Below are positions 29,526 to 38,020 of a DNA stretch of 52,865 nucleotides, piece by piece. The stretch is from assembly GCF_003385215.1 (NCBI RefSeq), contig NZ_PQHW01000043.1, positions 1 to 52,865 of the forward strand, written 5' to 3'. The DNA comes from Amycolatopsis thermalba (GTDB taxonomy: Bacteria > Actinomycetota > Actinomycetes > Mycobacteriales > Pseudonocardiaceae). Each line of letters starts with the position of its first letter. Position 1 is the stretch's first letter. The position numbers were made by a program, and so were the translations under genes. The notes beneath the pieces were generated by a model. It did no database searches. It was not told the DNA's origin and was given only the letters and a program-made list of their open reading frames with translations.

Positions 29526-30644
29526 ATGCCTGGCGATCCGGTGTGGCAGGCCGCGCGGCTGTCGCTCGGCACCGCCTCGGCCCTGGGGTTCGCGCGCTTC
29601 GCCTACGGGCTCGTCGTCCCGGCGATGGGGCGCGATCTGGGGTGGAGCCTCGCCGACGCCGGGGTGATGAGCACCGCCAACGGGCTCGGCTACCTCCTCG
29701 GCGCGCTGGTCACCGCCACCGTCGCCCGGCGGGTGGGCGCGGCGGCCGCGTTCCGCTGGGGCATGGTGCTGACCGCGCTGGCGCTGGCGGCCACCGCGGT
29801 CAGCGGGAACTTCGTGGTGCTGCTGGTCGTGCGCGCCGTGGCCGGGGTGACGGGCGCGGTGGTGTTCATCGTCGGGGGTGTGCTCGCGTCGCGGATCGCC
29901 GTCCGCGCGTCGTTCGGGACGCCCAGCACCGTCTACTTCGCCGGCAGCGGGCTCGGCATCGTCCTCAGTGGAGCGGTGATCCCCGCCCTGGGGCCGCACT
30001 GGCGCCTGGCCTGGCTCGGGCTCGGCGCCGCGGCCGCGGTCGCCGCGCTGGTGAGCTGGTCCGCGGCCGCAGTGGACGTCGGCGCCCCGGCCACGACCAC
30101 CGGCCGCGCCCGGATGAAGCCGTTGTGGCCCACCGCGGTGGCCTACCTGCTGTTCGCCCTGGGCTACATCACCTACATCACGTTCCTGTCCGCCGTCCTC
30201 GCCGCGCACGGCGCCGCGGTCTGGCAGGTGAGTCTGGTGTGGACGGTGCTGGGCCTGGCGGTGGTGGTGGCGTCCGCGCTGTGGCGCGGCGGCCGCGGGC
30301 TGGCCACCCTGCTCGCGGTGCTCGCCGCGGGCTCCGCGCTGGCGCTGGTCTCCCCCGCGCTGCCGGTCGTGCTGACCTCCGCGATCGTCTACGGGGCCAC
30401 GTTCATCGGGGTGCCGGCCGCGGTCACCGCGCTGATCAGGGACCACACCCCGCCCGCCGACTGGACCGCCACCCTCGGCGCGTTCACCACCGTGTTCGCG
30501 GCCGGGCAGACCGCGGGCCCGTGGCTGGCCGGTGTGGTGGCCGACCACACGTCCCCGGCCGCGACCGTGGCGTGGACCGCCGTGCTGTGCGCCGCCGGGG
30601 CACTGGTCGCCCTGATCCCGGCTCCCCGGCGCGGCCCACGGTGA
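29526..30644 (+). CDS. YbfB/YjiJ family MFS transporter
   Basis: A 372-aa, 12-helix transporter. The opening LGTASALGFARFAYGLVVPAM is the hallmark of the YbfB/YjiJ group, whose substrates are mostly unknown. Helix 4 carries RAVAGVTGAVVFIVGGVLASRI. ATG start 11 bases before the MPGDP coding start is not available; the annotated ATG is the first in the frame. It is divergent from the amidase, so a shared regulator or substrate (uptake or export of an amide) is possible but unsupported. A short palindrome CGTGTCG-C-CGACACG follows at 30663-30677. Confidence 0.9.
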   Translation: MPGDPVWQAARLSLGTASALGFARFAYGLVVPAMGRDLGWSLADAGVMSTANGLGYLLGALVTATVARRVGAAAAFRWGMVLTALALAATAVSGNFVVLLVVRAVAGVTGAVVFIVGGVLASRIAVRASFGTPSTVYFAGSGLGIVLSGAVIPALGPHWRLAWLGLGAAAAVAALVSWSAAAVDVGAPATTTGRARMKPLWPTAVAYLLFALGYITYITFLSAVLAAHGAAVWQVSLVWTVLGLAVVVASALWRGGRGLATLLAVLAAGSALALVSPALPVVLTSAIVYGATFIGVPAAVTALIRDHTPPADWTATLGAFTTVFAAGQTAGPWLAGVVADHTSPAATVAWTAVLCAAGALVALIPAPRRGPR

Positions 30645-30699
30645 CGCGGCAGTCGCGGACCTCGTGTCGCCGACACGTCGCGCTGCGCGGGGCCGGTTG

Positions 30700-31404
30700 T
30701 CAGGCGCGTGGGTCCGGCACCGCGCGGATCGCCAGGAAGCCGGTCGGCTCGCGGGTCAGCCGCGCGTAGCGGTCGGGGTCCACGGTGGCCGCCTCGGCCG
30801 GGGGCCGGGGCTCGAGCAGCCGTTCGATCAGGAAGCCGGCCTCGTGCAGTTCCTCGCAGGTCTGCTCCAGCGGGTTGAGCCAGTAGCGGACCCGCCAGCC
30901 CCGGCTCCACACCTCCTCGATCACGCGCGGCTCGAAGTAGTTGCCGCCGTGCCGGAGCCAGTCGCCGAAGGGGTGCTGGCGGGACAGCACCAGCGCACCC
31001 TCCGGCCGCAGCACGCGACGCAGCTCCCGCAGCACCGCGACCCGGTCGTCGAGGTACTCCACGGCCAGCGCGAACAGCACCCGGTCCACCGACGCGTCCG
31101 GCAGCCAGTCCAGCGGCCGGGCGAGGTCGTGCACCCGGAACTCACCGCCGGGCACGCGACGCCGGGCCAGCTCGACCATGCGCGGGCTGATGTCCGCGCC
31201 GATCACCCGGGCGCCGCGCTCCACCAGGTCCGCGGCGTAGAGCCCCGGACCGCAGGCGGCGTCCAGCACCGTCAGCCCGTCCACCTCGCCCAGCAGGTCC
31301 CGGCACGCGGGCCGGTCCAGGTGGGCGTTGTAGAACCCGTCGCGGGCGTGGTCGAGGAACTCGTCGGCGAACGCCTCGTACTGCGGCTCGGGGCCGACGC
31401 TCAC
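30700..31404 (-). CDS. Class I SAM-dependent methyltransferase
   Basis: 234 aa. Motif I is VLDAACGPGLYAADL (residues about 45-59); the SAM-binding acidic residue follows in VIGADISPRM; motif IV region is FALAVEYLDD; ELRRVLRPEGALVLS is the usual post-motif. This resembles UbiE/COQ5-like small-molecule methyltransferases (Methyltransf_11). The substrate cannot be assigned. The GTG start overlaps the stop of the M3 peptidase (GTGA), so it is the last gene of phosphatase - peptidase - methyltransferase, a coupled run. Confidence 0.9.
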   Translation of the reverse strand: MSVGPEPQYEAFADEFLDHARDGFYNAHLDRPACRDLLGEVDGLTVLDAACGPGLYAADLVERGARVIGADISPRMVELARRRVPGGEFRVHDLARPLDWLPDASVDRVLFALAVEYLDDRVAVLRELRRVLRPEGALVLSRQHPFGDWLRHGGNYFEPRVIEEVWSRGWRVRYWLNPLEQTCEELHEAGFLIERLLEPRPPAEAATVDPDRYARLTREPTGFLAIRAVPDPRA

Positions 31405-33449
31405 GCGCCGGTCAGCCCGCGCCGCGCCAGCAGCGGCGCGATCTCCGGGTCGCGGCCGCGGAAGGCGCGGAAGAAGGCCATCGGGTCACCGGCGCCGCCA
31501 CGGGAGAGCAGCGTGCGGCGGAAGTGGTCGCCGTTGGCGCGGGTCAGGCCGCCGTTCTCGCGGAACCACTCCACGGTGTCGGCGTCGAGCACCTCGCTCC
31601 AGATGTAGGAGTAGTACCCGGCCGAGTAGCCGCCGCTGAACACGTGCGCGAAGTAGGTGCTGCGGTAGCGCGGCGGGATCGCCGGCACCGCCACCCCGGC
31701 CTTCTCCAGGGCCGCGGCCTCGAACGCGGCGACGTCGCCGACCGCGTCCTCGGTGCCCAGCCCGTGCCAGGCCTGGTCCAGCAGCGACGCGGCCAGGTAC
31801 TCGGTGGTGGCGAAGGGCTGCCCGTACTGGGCCGACTCCGCCAACCGCTCCACCAGGCGCTGCGGCAGCGGCTCGCCGGTTTCGTGGTGCTTGGCGTAGT
31901 TGGCCAGCACCTCCGGCCACAGCATCCACATCTCGTTGACCTGCGACGGGTACTCCACGAAGTCGCGCGGCACGCTGGTGCCGGAGAACTTCGGGTAGCG
32001 CACGTCGGAGACCAGCGCGTGCAGCGCGTGCCCGAACTCGTGGAACAGCGTGGTGACCTCGTCGAACGTGAGCAGCGTCGGCTCACCCGCCGGCGGCTTG
32101 GCGATGTTGAGGTTGTTCACCACCACCGGCCGCTCCCCCAGCAGATGCGACTGGTCGGTGAAGGTGTTCATCCAGGCGCCGCCGCGCTTGGAGTCGCGCG
32201 TGTAGTAGTCGCCCAGGAACAGGCCCAGCGGGCTGCCGTCGGCGTCGAAGACCTCGAACACCCGCACATCCGGGTGGTAGACGGGCAGGTCGTGGCGTTC
32301 GGTGAAGCTCAGCCCGTACAGCTTGCTCGCGGCGAACAGGACACCGTCGCGCACCACGCGGTCCAGCTCGAAATACGGGCGCAGCGTGGCGTCGTCCAGG
32401 TCGAACTTCGCCTTCCGGACGCGTTCGGCGTAGAAGGCCCAGTCCCACGGCTGCAGCGTGGCGCCGGGGTGGTCCTGCTCCAGGTAGGCCTGCAGCTCCT
32501 CGGCGTCGCGGCGGGCATTGGCGACCGCGACCGGCGCGCGGCGATCCAGCAGCCCGACGGCGGCCTCGGCGGTGCGGGCGGTCTCGTCGGAGATCACGTA
32601 CGCCGCGTGGCTGGGGTGGCCGAGCAGCGCGGCCCGTTCGGCGCGCAGTTGCACGACCCGGGCCAGCACCGCGGTGTTGTCGTTGTCGTTGCCGCGGTTG
32701 CCGCGGGAGATGGACGCGGTGAACAGCCGCTCCCGCAGCGCCCGGTTCGCCAGCGACGCCAGCAGCGGCTGCGAGGTGGGCAGGTTCAAGGTGAGCAGGT
32801 ACTTGCCCGCCTCGCCCCGGGACGCGGCCGCCTCACCGGCCGCGGCGATCGTGCCCTCGGACAGCACGGCCAGCTCCGCCACGTCCTCGACCAGCACGGC
32901 GAGGTCGTTGGTGTCGCGCAGCAGGTTCTCCTGGAACCGGGTGGACAACGTGGACAGTTCCTCGTTGAGCACCCGCAACCGGGCCTGCTGGCTCTCGTCG
33001 AGCCCGGCGCCGGCGCGCTGGAAGTCGGTGTAGGTGCGCTCCAGCAGCCAGGCCGACTCCTCGTCCAGGCCCAGCTGGTCGCGCCGCTCGTAGAGGTCGC
33101 GCACGCGGGCGAACAGCGCCGGATTCAGGTGGATGGCGTCGGAGTGCGCGGCCAGCTTCGGCGCGACCTCGGCCTGCAGCTCCTGCCGCGCCGGGTTGGT
33201 GTCGGAGGAGGTGAGGTTGAAGAACACCGACGACACGCGCTGCAGCAAGCGGCCGGAGGTGTCCAGGGCCACGATGGTGTTCTCGAAGGTCGCCGGTTCC
33301 GGGTTGGTGGCGATGGCCTCGATCTCGGCGGCGTGCTCGGCCAGTCCCGCCTCGAACGCCGGGCCGAAGTGCTCGTCGGCGATCCGGTCGAACGGGGGCA
33401 GACCGTAGGGCAGGTCACTCGCCTGCGAGAACGGGTTGTCCGGTGTCAT
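31401..33449 (-). CDS. M3 family peptidyl-dipeptidase (Dcp type)
   Basis: A 682-aa zinc peptidase that removes C-terminal dipeptides from short peptides in the cytoplasm. The zinc motif HEFGHALHAL is clear near residue 460, and the third ligand Glu lies downstream as expected (SQVNEMW). The end of the protein keeps IWSEVLDADTVEWF and FRAFRGRDPEIAPLL, which are typical of Dcp. Its length matches Dcp. The ATG at 33449 overlaps the phosphatase stop; the stop overlaps the methyltransferase start. No secretion signal. Confidence 0.95.
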   Translation of the reverse strand: MTPDNPFSQASDLPYGLPPFDRIADEHFGPAFEAGLAEHAAEIEAIATNPEPATFENTIVALDTSGRLLQRVSSVFFNLTSSDTNPARQELQAEVAPKLAAHSDAIHLNPALFARVRDLYERRDQLGLDEESAWLLERTYTDFQRAGAGLDESQQARLRVLNEELSTLSTRFQENLLRDTNDLAVLVEDVAELAVLSEGTIAAAGEAAASRGEAGKYLLTLNLPTSQPLLASLANRALRERLFTASISRGNRGNDNDNTAVLARVVQLRAERAALLGHPSHAAYVISDETARTAEAAVGLLDRRAPVAVANARRDAEELQAYLEQDHPGATLQPWDWAFYAERVRKAKFDLDDATLRPYFELDRVVRDGVLFAASKLYGLSFTERHDLPVYHPDVRVFEVFDADGSPLGLFLGDYYTRDSKRGGAWMNTFTDQSHLLGERPVVVNNLNIAKPPAGEPTLLTFDEVTTLFHEFGHALHALVSDVRYPKFSGTSVPRDFVEYPSQVNEMWMLWPEVLANYAKHHETGEPLPQRLVERLAESAQYGQPFATTEYLAASLLDQAWHGLGTEDAVGDVAAFEAAALEKAGVAVPAIPPRYRSTYFAHVFSGGYSAGYYSYIWSEVLDADTVEWFRENGGLTRANGDHFRRTLLSRGGAGDPMAFFRAFRGRDPEIAPLLARRGLTGA

Positions 33450-34162
33450 CCAGCGCGGCCCTTCTGTCCTGTCGACCCTCCGACCTCCGCGTCGGAGGAC
33501 GTCTTCTTCTTCCTACCGCGCTTCGGTGCGGGCGGCACCACCCCGGCCAGATCGGAGCTGTGGTCGTTGACGCGCATCACGAACGGGCGCACCTCGGTGT
33601 AGCGGACGACGGAGATCGACGCCGGGTCGACCACGATCCGCTGGAACGCGTCCAGGTGCTGGCCCAGCGCGTCGGCCAGGATGGACTTGAGCACGTCGCC
33701 GTGGCTGCACAGCAGCCAGACGGCGTGGTCGCCGTGCTCGGCGCTGATCCGCGCGTCGTGCTCGCGCACCGCGGTGACCGCGCGGGCCTGCATGCCGGCC
33801 AGCCCCTCGCCGCCGGGGAACACCGCGGCCGAGGGGTGGGCCTGCACGACCCGCCACAGCGGTTCCTTGACCAGGGTCTTCAGCTCGCGGCCGGTCCACT
33901 CGCCGTAGTCCACTTCGGACAGCCGCGGGTCGACGGTGCGGGTGAGGCCCCGCTCGGCGACGAGCGGAGCCACGGTGTTCTTGCAGCGCAGCAGCGGCGA
34001 GCACACGACCTCGGCCAGCCGCACGCCGGCCAGCCGCTCGACGAGCGCCCGCGCCTGCGCGCGGCCGGTGTCGTCGAGCCCGACCTTGGGGGTCCGCCCG
34101 GCCAGCACGCCCGACCCGTTCGCGGTCGAGCGGCCGTGCCGGAGCAGGATCACGGTAGCCAC
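33446..34162 (-). CDS. Histidine phosphatase family protein (MSMEG_4193 type)
   Basis: 238 aa of the phosphoglycerate-mutase-like superfamily. The phospho-acceptor is His9 in LLRHGRSTANG; the partner motifs are EVDYGEW and the second His in LLCSHGDVLK. The C-terminus ends in a basic run (KRGRKKKTSSD) after the fold. The actinobacterial MSMEG_4193 group is called a putative phosphomutase but acts more likely as a phosphatase. It starts the coupled run phosphatase - M3 peptidase - methyltransferase and follows uppP by 9 bp on the same strand, so the four may form one operon. Confidence 0.9.
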   Translation of the reverse strand: MATVILLRHGRSTANGSGVLAGRTPKVGLDDTGRAQARALVERLAGVRLAEVVCSPLLRCKNTVAPLVAERGLTRTVDPRLSEVDYGEWTGRELKTLVKEPLWRVVQAHPSAAVFPGGEGLAGMQARAVTAVREHDARISAEHGDHAVWLLCSHGDVLKSILADALGQHLDAFQRIVVDPASISVVRYTEVRPFVMRVNDHSSDLAGVVPPAPKRGRKKKTSSDAEVGGSTGQKGRAG

Positions 34163-34171
34163 GCCGCCAAC

Positions 34172-35008
34172 CTACAGGGCGGGCCCCGCGTCCGGATCAA
34201 GGACGCCGGTGGCGACCAGCACGATCAGCAGCGCGCCGAGCGCGAGCCGGTAGATCACGAACGGCACGTAGCTCTTGGTCTTGATGAAGTTCATCAGCCA
34301 GGCGATCACCACGTAGCCGACGCCGAAGGCGACCAGGGTCGCGAGGATCGTCGGCCCCCACTGCGGGCTGTGCTCGCCGCCGATGTCGGTGAGCTTGTAC
34401 AGGCCGGAGGCGAACACCGCGGGCACGGCCAGCAGGAACGCGTACTCGGTGGCGTCGGCGCGGGTGTAGCCGAGGAACAGGCCCGCGGTGACGGTGCCGC
34501 CGGAGCGGGACACGCCCGGGATCAGCGCCATCGCCTGGGCGAAGCCGTAACCCAGGCCGTGCGGGACGGTCAGGTGGTCCAGCGTCCGGTACTGGCGGCC
34601 GACCCGGTCGGCGATGAGCAGCAGGATGCCGAACCCGATCAGGGTCGTCGCGGTGAGCCGCAGGTCGCGGAAGGCGCTGTCGATGGCGTCCTGGAACAGC
34701 AGGCCCAGCACCGCGATCGGCAGCGACCCGACGATGATCAGCCAGCCCAGCCGGGCGTCCGGGTCGTGACGCGCCTCCCGCTGGTAGAGCGAGCGCCACC
34801 AGGCGGCCAGGACGCGGCCGATCTTCTTCGAGAAGTAGAGGATGACCGCCAGCTCGGTGCCGATCTGGGTGACCGCGGTGAACGCCGCCCCGGGGTCGTC
34901 CCAGCCGGCGAGCGCGGCGGTGATGCGCAGGTGGGCGCTGGAGGAGATCGGGAGGAACTCGGTCAGGCCCTGCACCAGGCCGAGGACGAGTGCTTCGAAC
35001 CAGCCCAT
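34172..35008 (-). CDS. uppP: Undecaprenyl-diphosphatase
   Basis: 278 aa, an integral membrane enzyme that converts undecaprenyl diphosphate to the monophosphate, recycling the lipid carrier for cell-wall and glycan synthesis; overexpression confers bacitracin resistance. Both signature segments are present: [15 protein letters not shown] at 13-27 and [17 protein letters not shown]. The start is the ATG at 35008; an in-frame GTG six bases upstream has better spacing to GAAGG and cannot be excluded. It is divergent from the aldo-keto reductase gene, with 176 bp between the starts. Confidence 0.97.
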   Translation of the reverse strand: MGWFEALVLGLVQGLTEFLPISSSAHLRITAALAGWDDPGAAFTAVTQIGTELAVILYFSKKIGRVLAAWWRSLYQREARHDPDARLGWLIIVGSLPIAVLGLLFQDAIDSAFRDLRLTATTLIGFGILLLIADRVGRQYRTLDHLTVPHGLGYGFAQAMALIPGVSRSGGTVTAGLFLGYTRADATEYAFLLAVPAVFASGLYKLTDIGGEHSPQWGPTILATLVAFGVGYVVIAWLMNFIKTKSYVPFVIYRLALGALLIVLVATGVLDPDAGPAL

Positions 35009-35184
35009 GCTCACCGGGCCTTCGGGAAAATCAGTCGCGTTCGCACGGTGGGAGAGGCTATCGGCGGCCCGCGTCACTCGATGAGCCGCCTTCGTCAAGT
35101 TGTTTACGGTACTGTCGTTACGCCCTCCCGTCGCCCGCCGCCACCCTCAACGGTGGCGCTCCGCGCCGCAGTTACCCTCTGTGC

Positions 35185-36147
35185 ATGCAGAAGCGACAGC
35201 TCGGCAGGTCGGGGTTGCGGGTCTCCCGGATGGCGCTCGGCACGATGTCCTGGGGCGCGGAGACCGACGCCGACGAGGCGGCCAGCCAGCTCGTCGCGTT
35301 CGTCGAGGCGGGCGGGACGCTCGTCGACACCGCCGACATCTACTCCGGCGGCGAGAGCGAGCGGATCCTCGGCGGGCTGCTGGGCGACCTGGTGCCGCGC
35401 GACGAGATCGTCGTGGCGACCAAGGCCGTCGCCCGCCGCACCGACGGGCCGTTCGGCGGTGGCGCCTCCCGCGGCGCGCTGCTGTCCGCGCTGGAGGGGT
35501 CGCTGCGGCGGCTCGGCGTGGACCACCTGGACCTGTGGCAGCTGCACGCCTGGGACGACTCGGTGCCGCTGGAGGAAACCCTCTCGGCACTGGACTACGC
35601 GGTGACCTCCGGCAAGGTCCGCTACACCGGGGTGTGCAACTACTCCGGCTGGCAGCTGGCCTCGGCCGCGGCGGCCCGGCCCGCCGGGCTGGTCGCCAGC
35701 CAGGCCGAGTACTCGCTGGTGGAGCGCGGTGTGGAACGGGAGCTGGTGCCGGCGGCCCGCTACCACGGGCTCGGCGTGCTGCCGTGGGCGCCGCTGGGCC
35801 GCGGGGTGCTGACCGGCAAATACCGGCACGGCACGCCGGCCGACTCGCGGGGCGCGTCGGCCGAGTACGCCGGCTACGTCGAGCAGCACCGCACCGAACG
35901 GGCGGCGCGGATCGTGGAGGCGGTCGCCACCGCGGCCGACGGGCTGGGGGTGTCTCCGCTGGTGGTGGCGCTGGCGTGGGTGCGGGACCGGCCGGGTGTG
36001 GTGGCGCCGGTGGTCGGGGCGCGCGACACCGGGCAGCTCACCGGGTCGCTGGCGGCGGAGGAGATCGCGCTGCCGGTCGCGATCTCCTCGGCGCTGGACG
36101 ACGTCAGCGCCGTCGAGTTCGGTTACCCCGAGCGGGGCACGAAGTGA
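35185..36147 (+). CDS. Aldo-keto reductase
   Basis: A 320-aa NADPH-dependent (beta/alpha)8 reductase. The tetrad is complete: Asp48 and Tyr53 in DTADIYSGG, Lys80 in VVATKAV and His121 in LWQLHAWDD. The family end PVVGARDTGQLTGSL, near the NADPH site, is present. It belongs to the voltage-channel-beta/general stress subgroup by its N-terminus (GRSGLRVSRMALGTMSWG). The start is the ATG at 35185, just after a CTCTGTGC run; a longer frame upstream covers the divergent promoter region and is not credible. The substrate is unknown. Confidence 0.93.
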   Translation: MQKRQLGRSGLRVSRMALGTMSWGAETDADEAASQLVAFVEAGGTLVDTADIYSGGESERILGGLLGDLVPRDEIVVATKAVARRTDGPFGGGASRGALLSALEGSLRRLGVDHLDLWQLHAWDDSVPLEETLSALDYAVTSGKVRYTGVCNYSGWQLASAAAARPAGLVASQAEYSLVERGVERELVPAARYHGLGVLPWAPLGRGVLTGKYRHGTPADSRGASAEYAGYVEQHRTERAARIVEAVATAADGLGVSPLVVALAWVRDRPGVVAPVVGARDTGQLTGSLAAEEIALPVAISSALDDVSAVEFGYPERGTK

Positions 36148-36209
36148 CCGTGAGGTGGATGGCACGTGACGCGGCGGGGTTTTCAGGGGATGCTGGAGGC
36201 AACAGAGGA

Positions 36210-37235
36210 ATGCGATCCGGAGGTCTTGTGCGCTCCTCCGCCACCGTCGGGACCGGTGTCGCGCTGGTCTGCGCCCTGGTGCTGAGCGGGTGCTCGTCGC
36301 AGTCCACCGAATCCACCGACACCCTGCAGGTCGTGGCCAACCCGGTCGCGGCGACCGCGCCGGTGTCGCCCCCGCCTGCGGCCGCCCCGGCGGGCACGGT
36401 GATCCCCTCCGCCGAGGTCACCGCGCTGGCCGCCGACCCGGCCACCGGGACACTCGCCGTGGCCGTTCCGGACGCCGTGCTGCTGTACCGGTCCGCCGAT
36501 CCGGCGGCCGCGCCGGCGCGGGTGCCGGTGGCCGGGCGCGTCGAGCAGCTGCGCGTGTCCGGCGGGGTGCTGCTGGCCACGCTGCCCACGGCCGGGCAGG
36601 TCGCGCGGATCGCGCTGCCCGGGGGCGAGGTGAGCACGCTCGCGGTGGCGGGGCAGCCGGCCGGCGCGGTCGTCGACGGCGACCGGACGCTGGTCGCGGT
36701 GCGGGACCGCAAGGCCGTGGACGTGTTCACCGGCGGGCAGCTGACCAAGACCATCCAGGGCCAGCTCTACAGCGCCGACGACGTGCTGCGGGCCGGCGGG
36801 CACACCGTCGTGCTGGACGAGCTGCGCACCGCCGTGTTCGCGGTGGACGTCGACGGCGGCACGATCGCCGAGGGCCTGCGCGCCGGGGACGGCGCCACGC
36901 ACGCGGTCGCGGACTCCTTCGGCCGGGTGCTCGTGGTCGACACCCGCGCCGGTGCCCTCCTGGCGTTCTCCACCGGCCCGCTGTTGCTGCGGCAGCGGTA
37001 CCCGGTGCCCGGCGGGGCGTACGGCCTCGCCTACGACGCGCAGCGCGCGCTGGCGTGGGTGACGCTCACCGAGCGCAACGAGGTCGTCGGGTTCGACGTG
37101 CGCGGCGGCGAACCGGTCGAGAAGTACCGTTTCCCGGCGGTCCGGCAGCCGAATTCGGTTACCGTCGAGGAGCGGAGCGGGCGGGTGGTCGTCGGCTCCG
37201 CGGCGGGAGAAGGGGTCCAGGTGATCCAGCCATGA
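36210..37235 (+). CDS. Secreted lipoprotein with beta-propeller-like repeats
   Basis: 341 aa. The signal VALVCALVLSGC supplies the lipobox LSGC, followed by a Ser/Thr/Pro/Ala linker. The rest is a run of short beta units (for example RIALPGGEVSTLAVAGQP, VFAVDVDGGTIAEGLRAGD, VVDTRAGALLAFSTG) that resembles a YncE/NHL-type propeller. Two starts fit: the ATG at 36210 with GGAGG 10 bases upstream, used here, or a GTG at 36228 with GGAGG only 4 bases upstream; both keep the lipobox. Its stop overlaps the DUF5703 gene start. It may display a binding or scaffold domain at the surface; the ligand is unknown. Confidence 0.85.
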   Translation: MRSGGLVRSSATVGTGVALVCALVLSGCSSQSTESTDTLQVVANPVAATAPVSPPPAAAPAGTVIPSAEVTALAADPATGTLAVAVPDAVLLYRSADPAAAPARVPVAGRVEQLRVSGGVLLATLPTAGQVARIALPGGEVSTLAVAGQPAGAVVDGDRTLVAVRDRKAVDVFTGGQLTKTIQGQLYSADDVLRAGGHTVVLDELRTAVFAVDVDGGTIAEGLRAGDGATHAVADSFGRVLVVDTRAGALLAFSTGPLLLRQRYPVPGGAYGLAYDAQRALAWVTLTERNEVVGFDVRGGEPVEKYRFPAVRQPNSVTVEERSGRVVVGSAAGEGVQVIQP

Positions 37236-37453
37236 AGCACCCGGAGGCGGTGGTCGACGAGGACTGGGAGTACCGCCGGTTGCAGTTGCCACCCGGCGTC
37301 TCCCGGCGGGCCGCGGCCACGCAGCTGTCCATCAACGCCGAGTACGGCGGGTGGGAGCTGTCGACGGTCCGGCTCTACTCCGACGGCACCCGGCGCGTGT
37401 GGCTGCGCCGCAAGCGCCAGCCGGCCACCGCGCTGCCCGAGGTCCTGATCTGA
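37232..37453 (+). CDS. Small conserved protein, DUF5703
   Basis: 73 aa, matching the actinobacterial DUF5703 pattern: WEYRRLQLPPGVSRRAAATQL, then AEYGGWELSTVRLYSDGTRRVWLRRK. The overlap ATGA (37232-37235) couples it to the lipoprotein. It is basic and soluble, with no known function. Codon use is like that of its neighbours. Confidence 0.85.
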   Translation: MKHPEAVVDEDWEYRRLQLPPGVSRRAAATQLSINAEYGGWELSTVRLYSDGTRRVWLRRKRQPATALPEVLI

Positions 37454-37457
37454 CCGA

Positions 37458-37472
37458 GCGGCGTGGCGCCGC
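37458..37472. terminator. Possible short hairpin between convergent genes
   Basis: GCGGCG-TGG-CGCCGC gives a 6-bp stem with a 3-base loop in the 60-bp gap between the DUF5703 stop and the end of the opposing HhH gene. No T run follows. Confidence 0.35.
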
Positions 37473-37513
37473 CTCCGCGGGGGCGTGGCGGCGTTGGCGC
37501 TGCCCGCCCCGCG

Positions 37514-38020
37514 TCAGCCGGCGAGCGAGCGGCCCGTCTCGGCGAGCGCCTCGCGGAGGATGCGCATCGCTTTGGGGCCCATGCCGTGCAGGGCGAGCAG
37601 CTCGGCCTCCGTCAGGGCGGCGACCTGGTCGAGTGTGGTGATCCCGGCGTCGGCCAGCGCGCGGGTGGCGGGGCGGCCGATGGCGCGGGGCAGGTCACCG
37701 GTCCCGGGCTCCGCGGACTCGGCGGCCCGCGCCCGCGCGGCCAGCGGTTCGGGCGCGTGGGCGAGCCAGGCGCGCCGGACCCAGTGGTTGAGCTGCTGCC
37801 CGTTGATGTCGGCCAGTGGCACCCGCACCCCGCCGCGCACGCGGGTGGCGGAGGGGTGCGCGGCGAGCACCTCGGCCACCTCCGCGGCGGGCAGCCGCAG
37901 TTCCGCCTGCTTGTCCGCGAGCGCCGCGAACACCACGCCGCCCACGGTGAAGGCGCCGCCGTCGGCCACCGCCTCCGGGAGGGATCCCGCCGTCTTGCGC
38001 AACTGCGCCGCGGTGGTCAT
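37514..38020 (-). CDS. YjbR-like domain fused to a helix-hairpin-helix domain
   Basis: 168 aa. Residues about 20-95 follow the MmcQ/YjbR pattern (FTVGGVVFAALADKQAELRLP, VPLADINGQQLNHWVRRAWLAHAP); residues about 110-165 form an HhH unit (ALADAGITTLDQVAALTEAELLALHGMGPKAMRILREAL) like the RNA polymerase alpha C-terminal or MutL-type DNA-contact domain. YjbR proteins bind DNA, and the second module suggests another nucleic-acid contact. The ATG overlaps the stop of the M20 gene by four bases, so it is translated with a peptidase, with no clear functional link. Confidence 0.8.
   Translation of the reverse strand: MTTAAQLRKTAGSLPEAVADGGAFTVGGVVFAALADKQAELRLPAAEVAEVLAAHPSATRVRGGVRVPLADINGQQLNHWVRRAWLAHAPEPLAARARAAESAEPGTGDLPRAIGRPATRALADAGITTLDQVAALTEAELLALHGMGPKAMRILREALAETGRSLAG

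Noticed and set aside
30663..30677. Short palindrome CGTGTCG-C-CGACACG between convergent genes
   Set aside because: The usable stem is only 5 bp with a 5-base loop; it is too weak to call a terminator or an operator.
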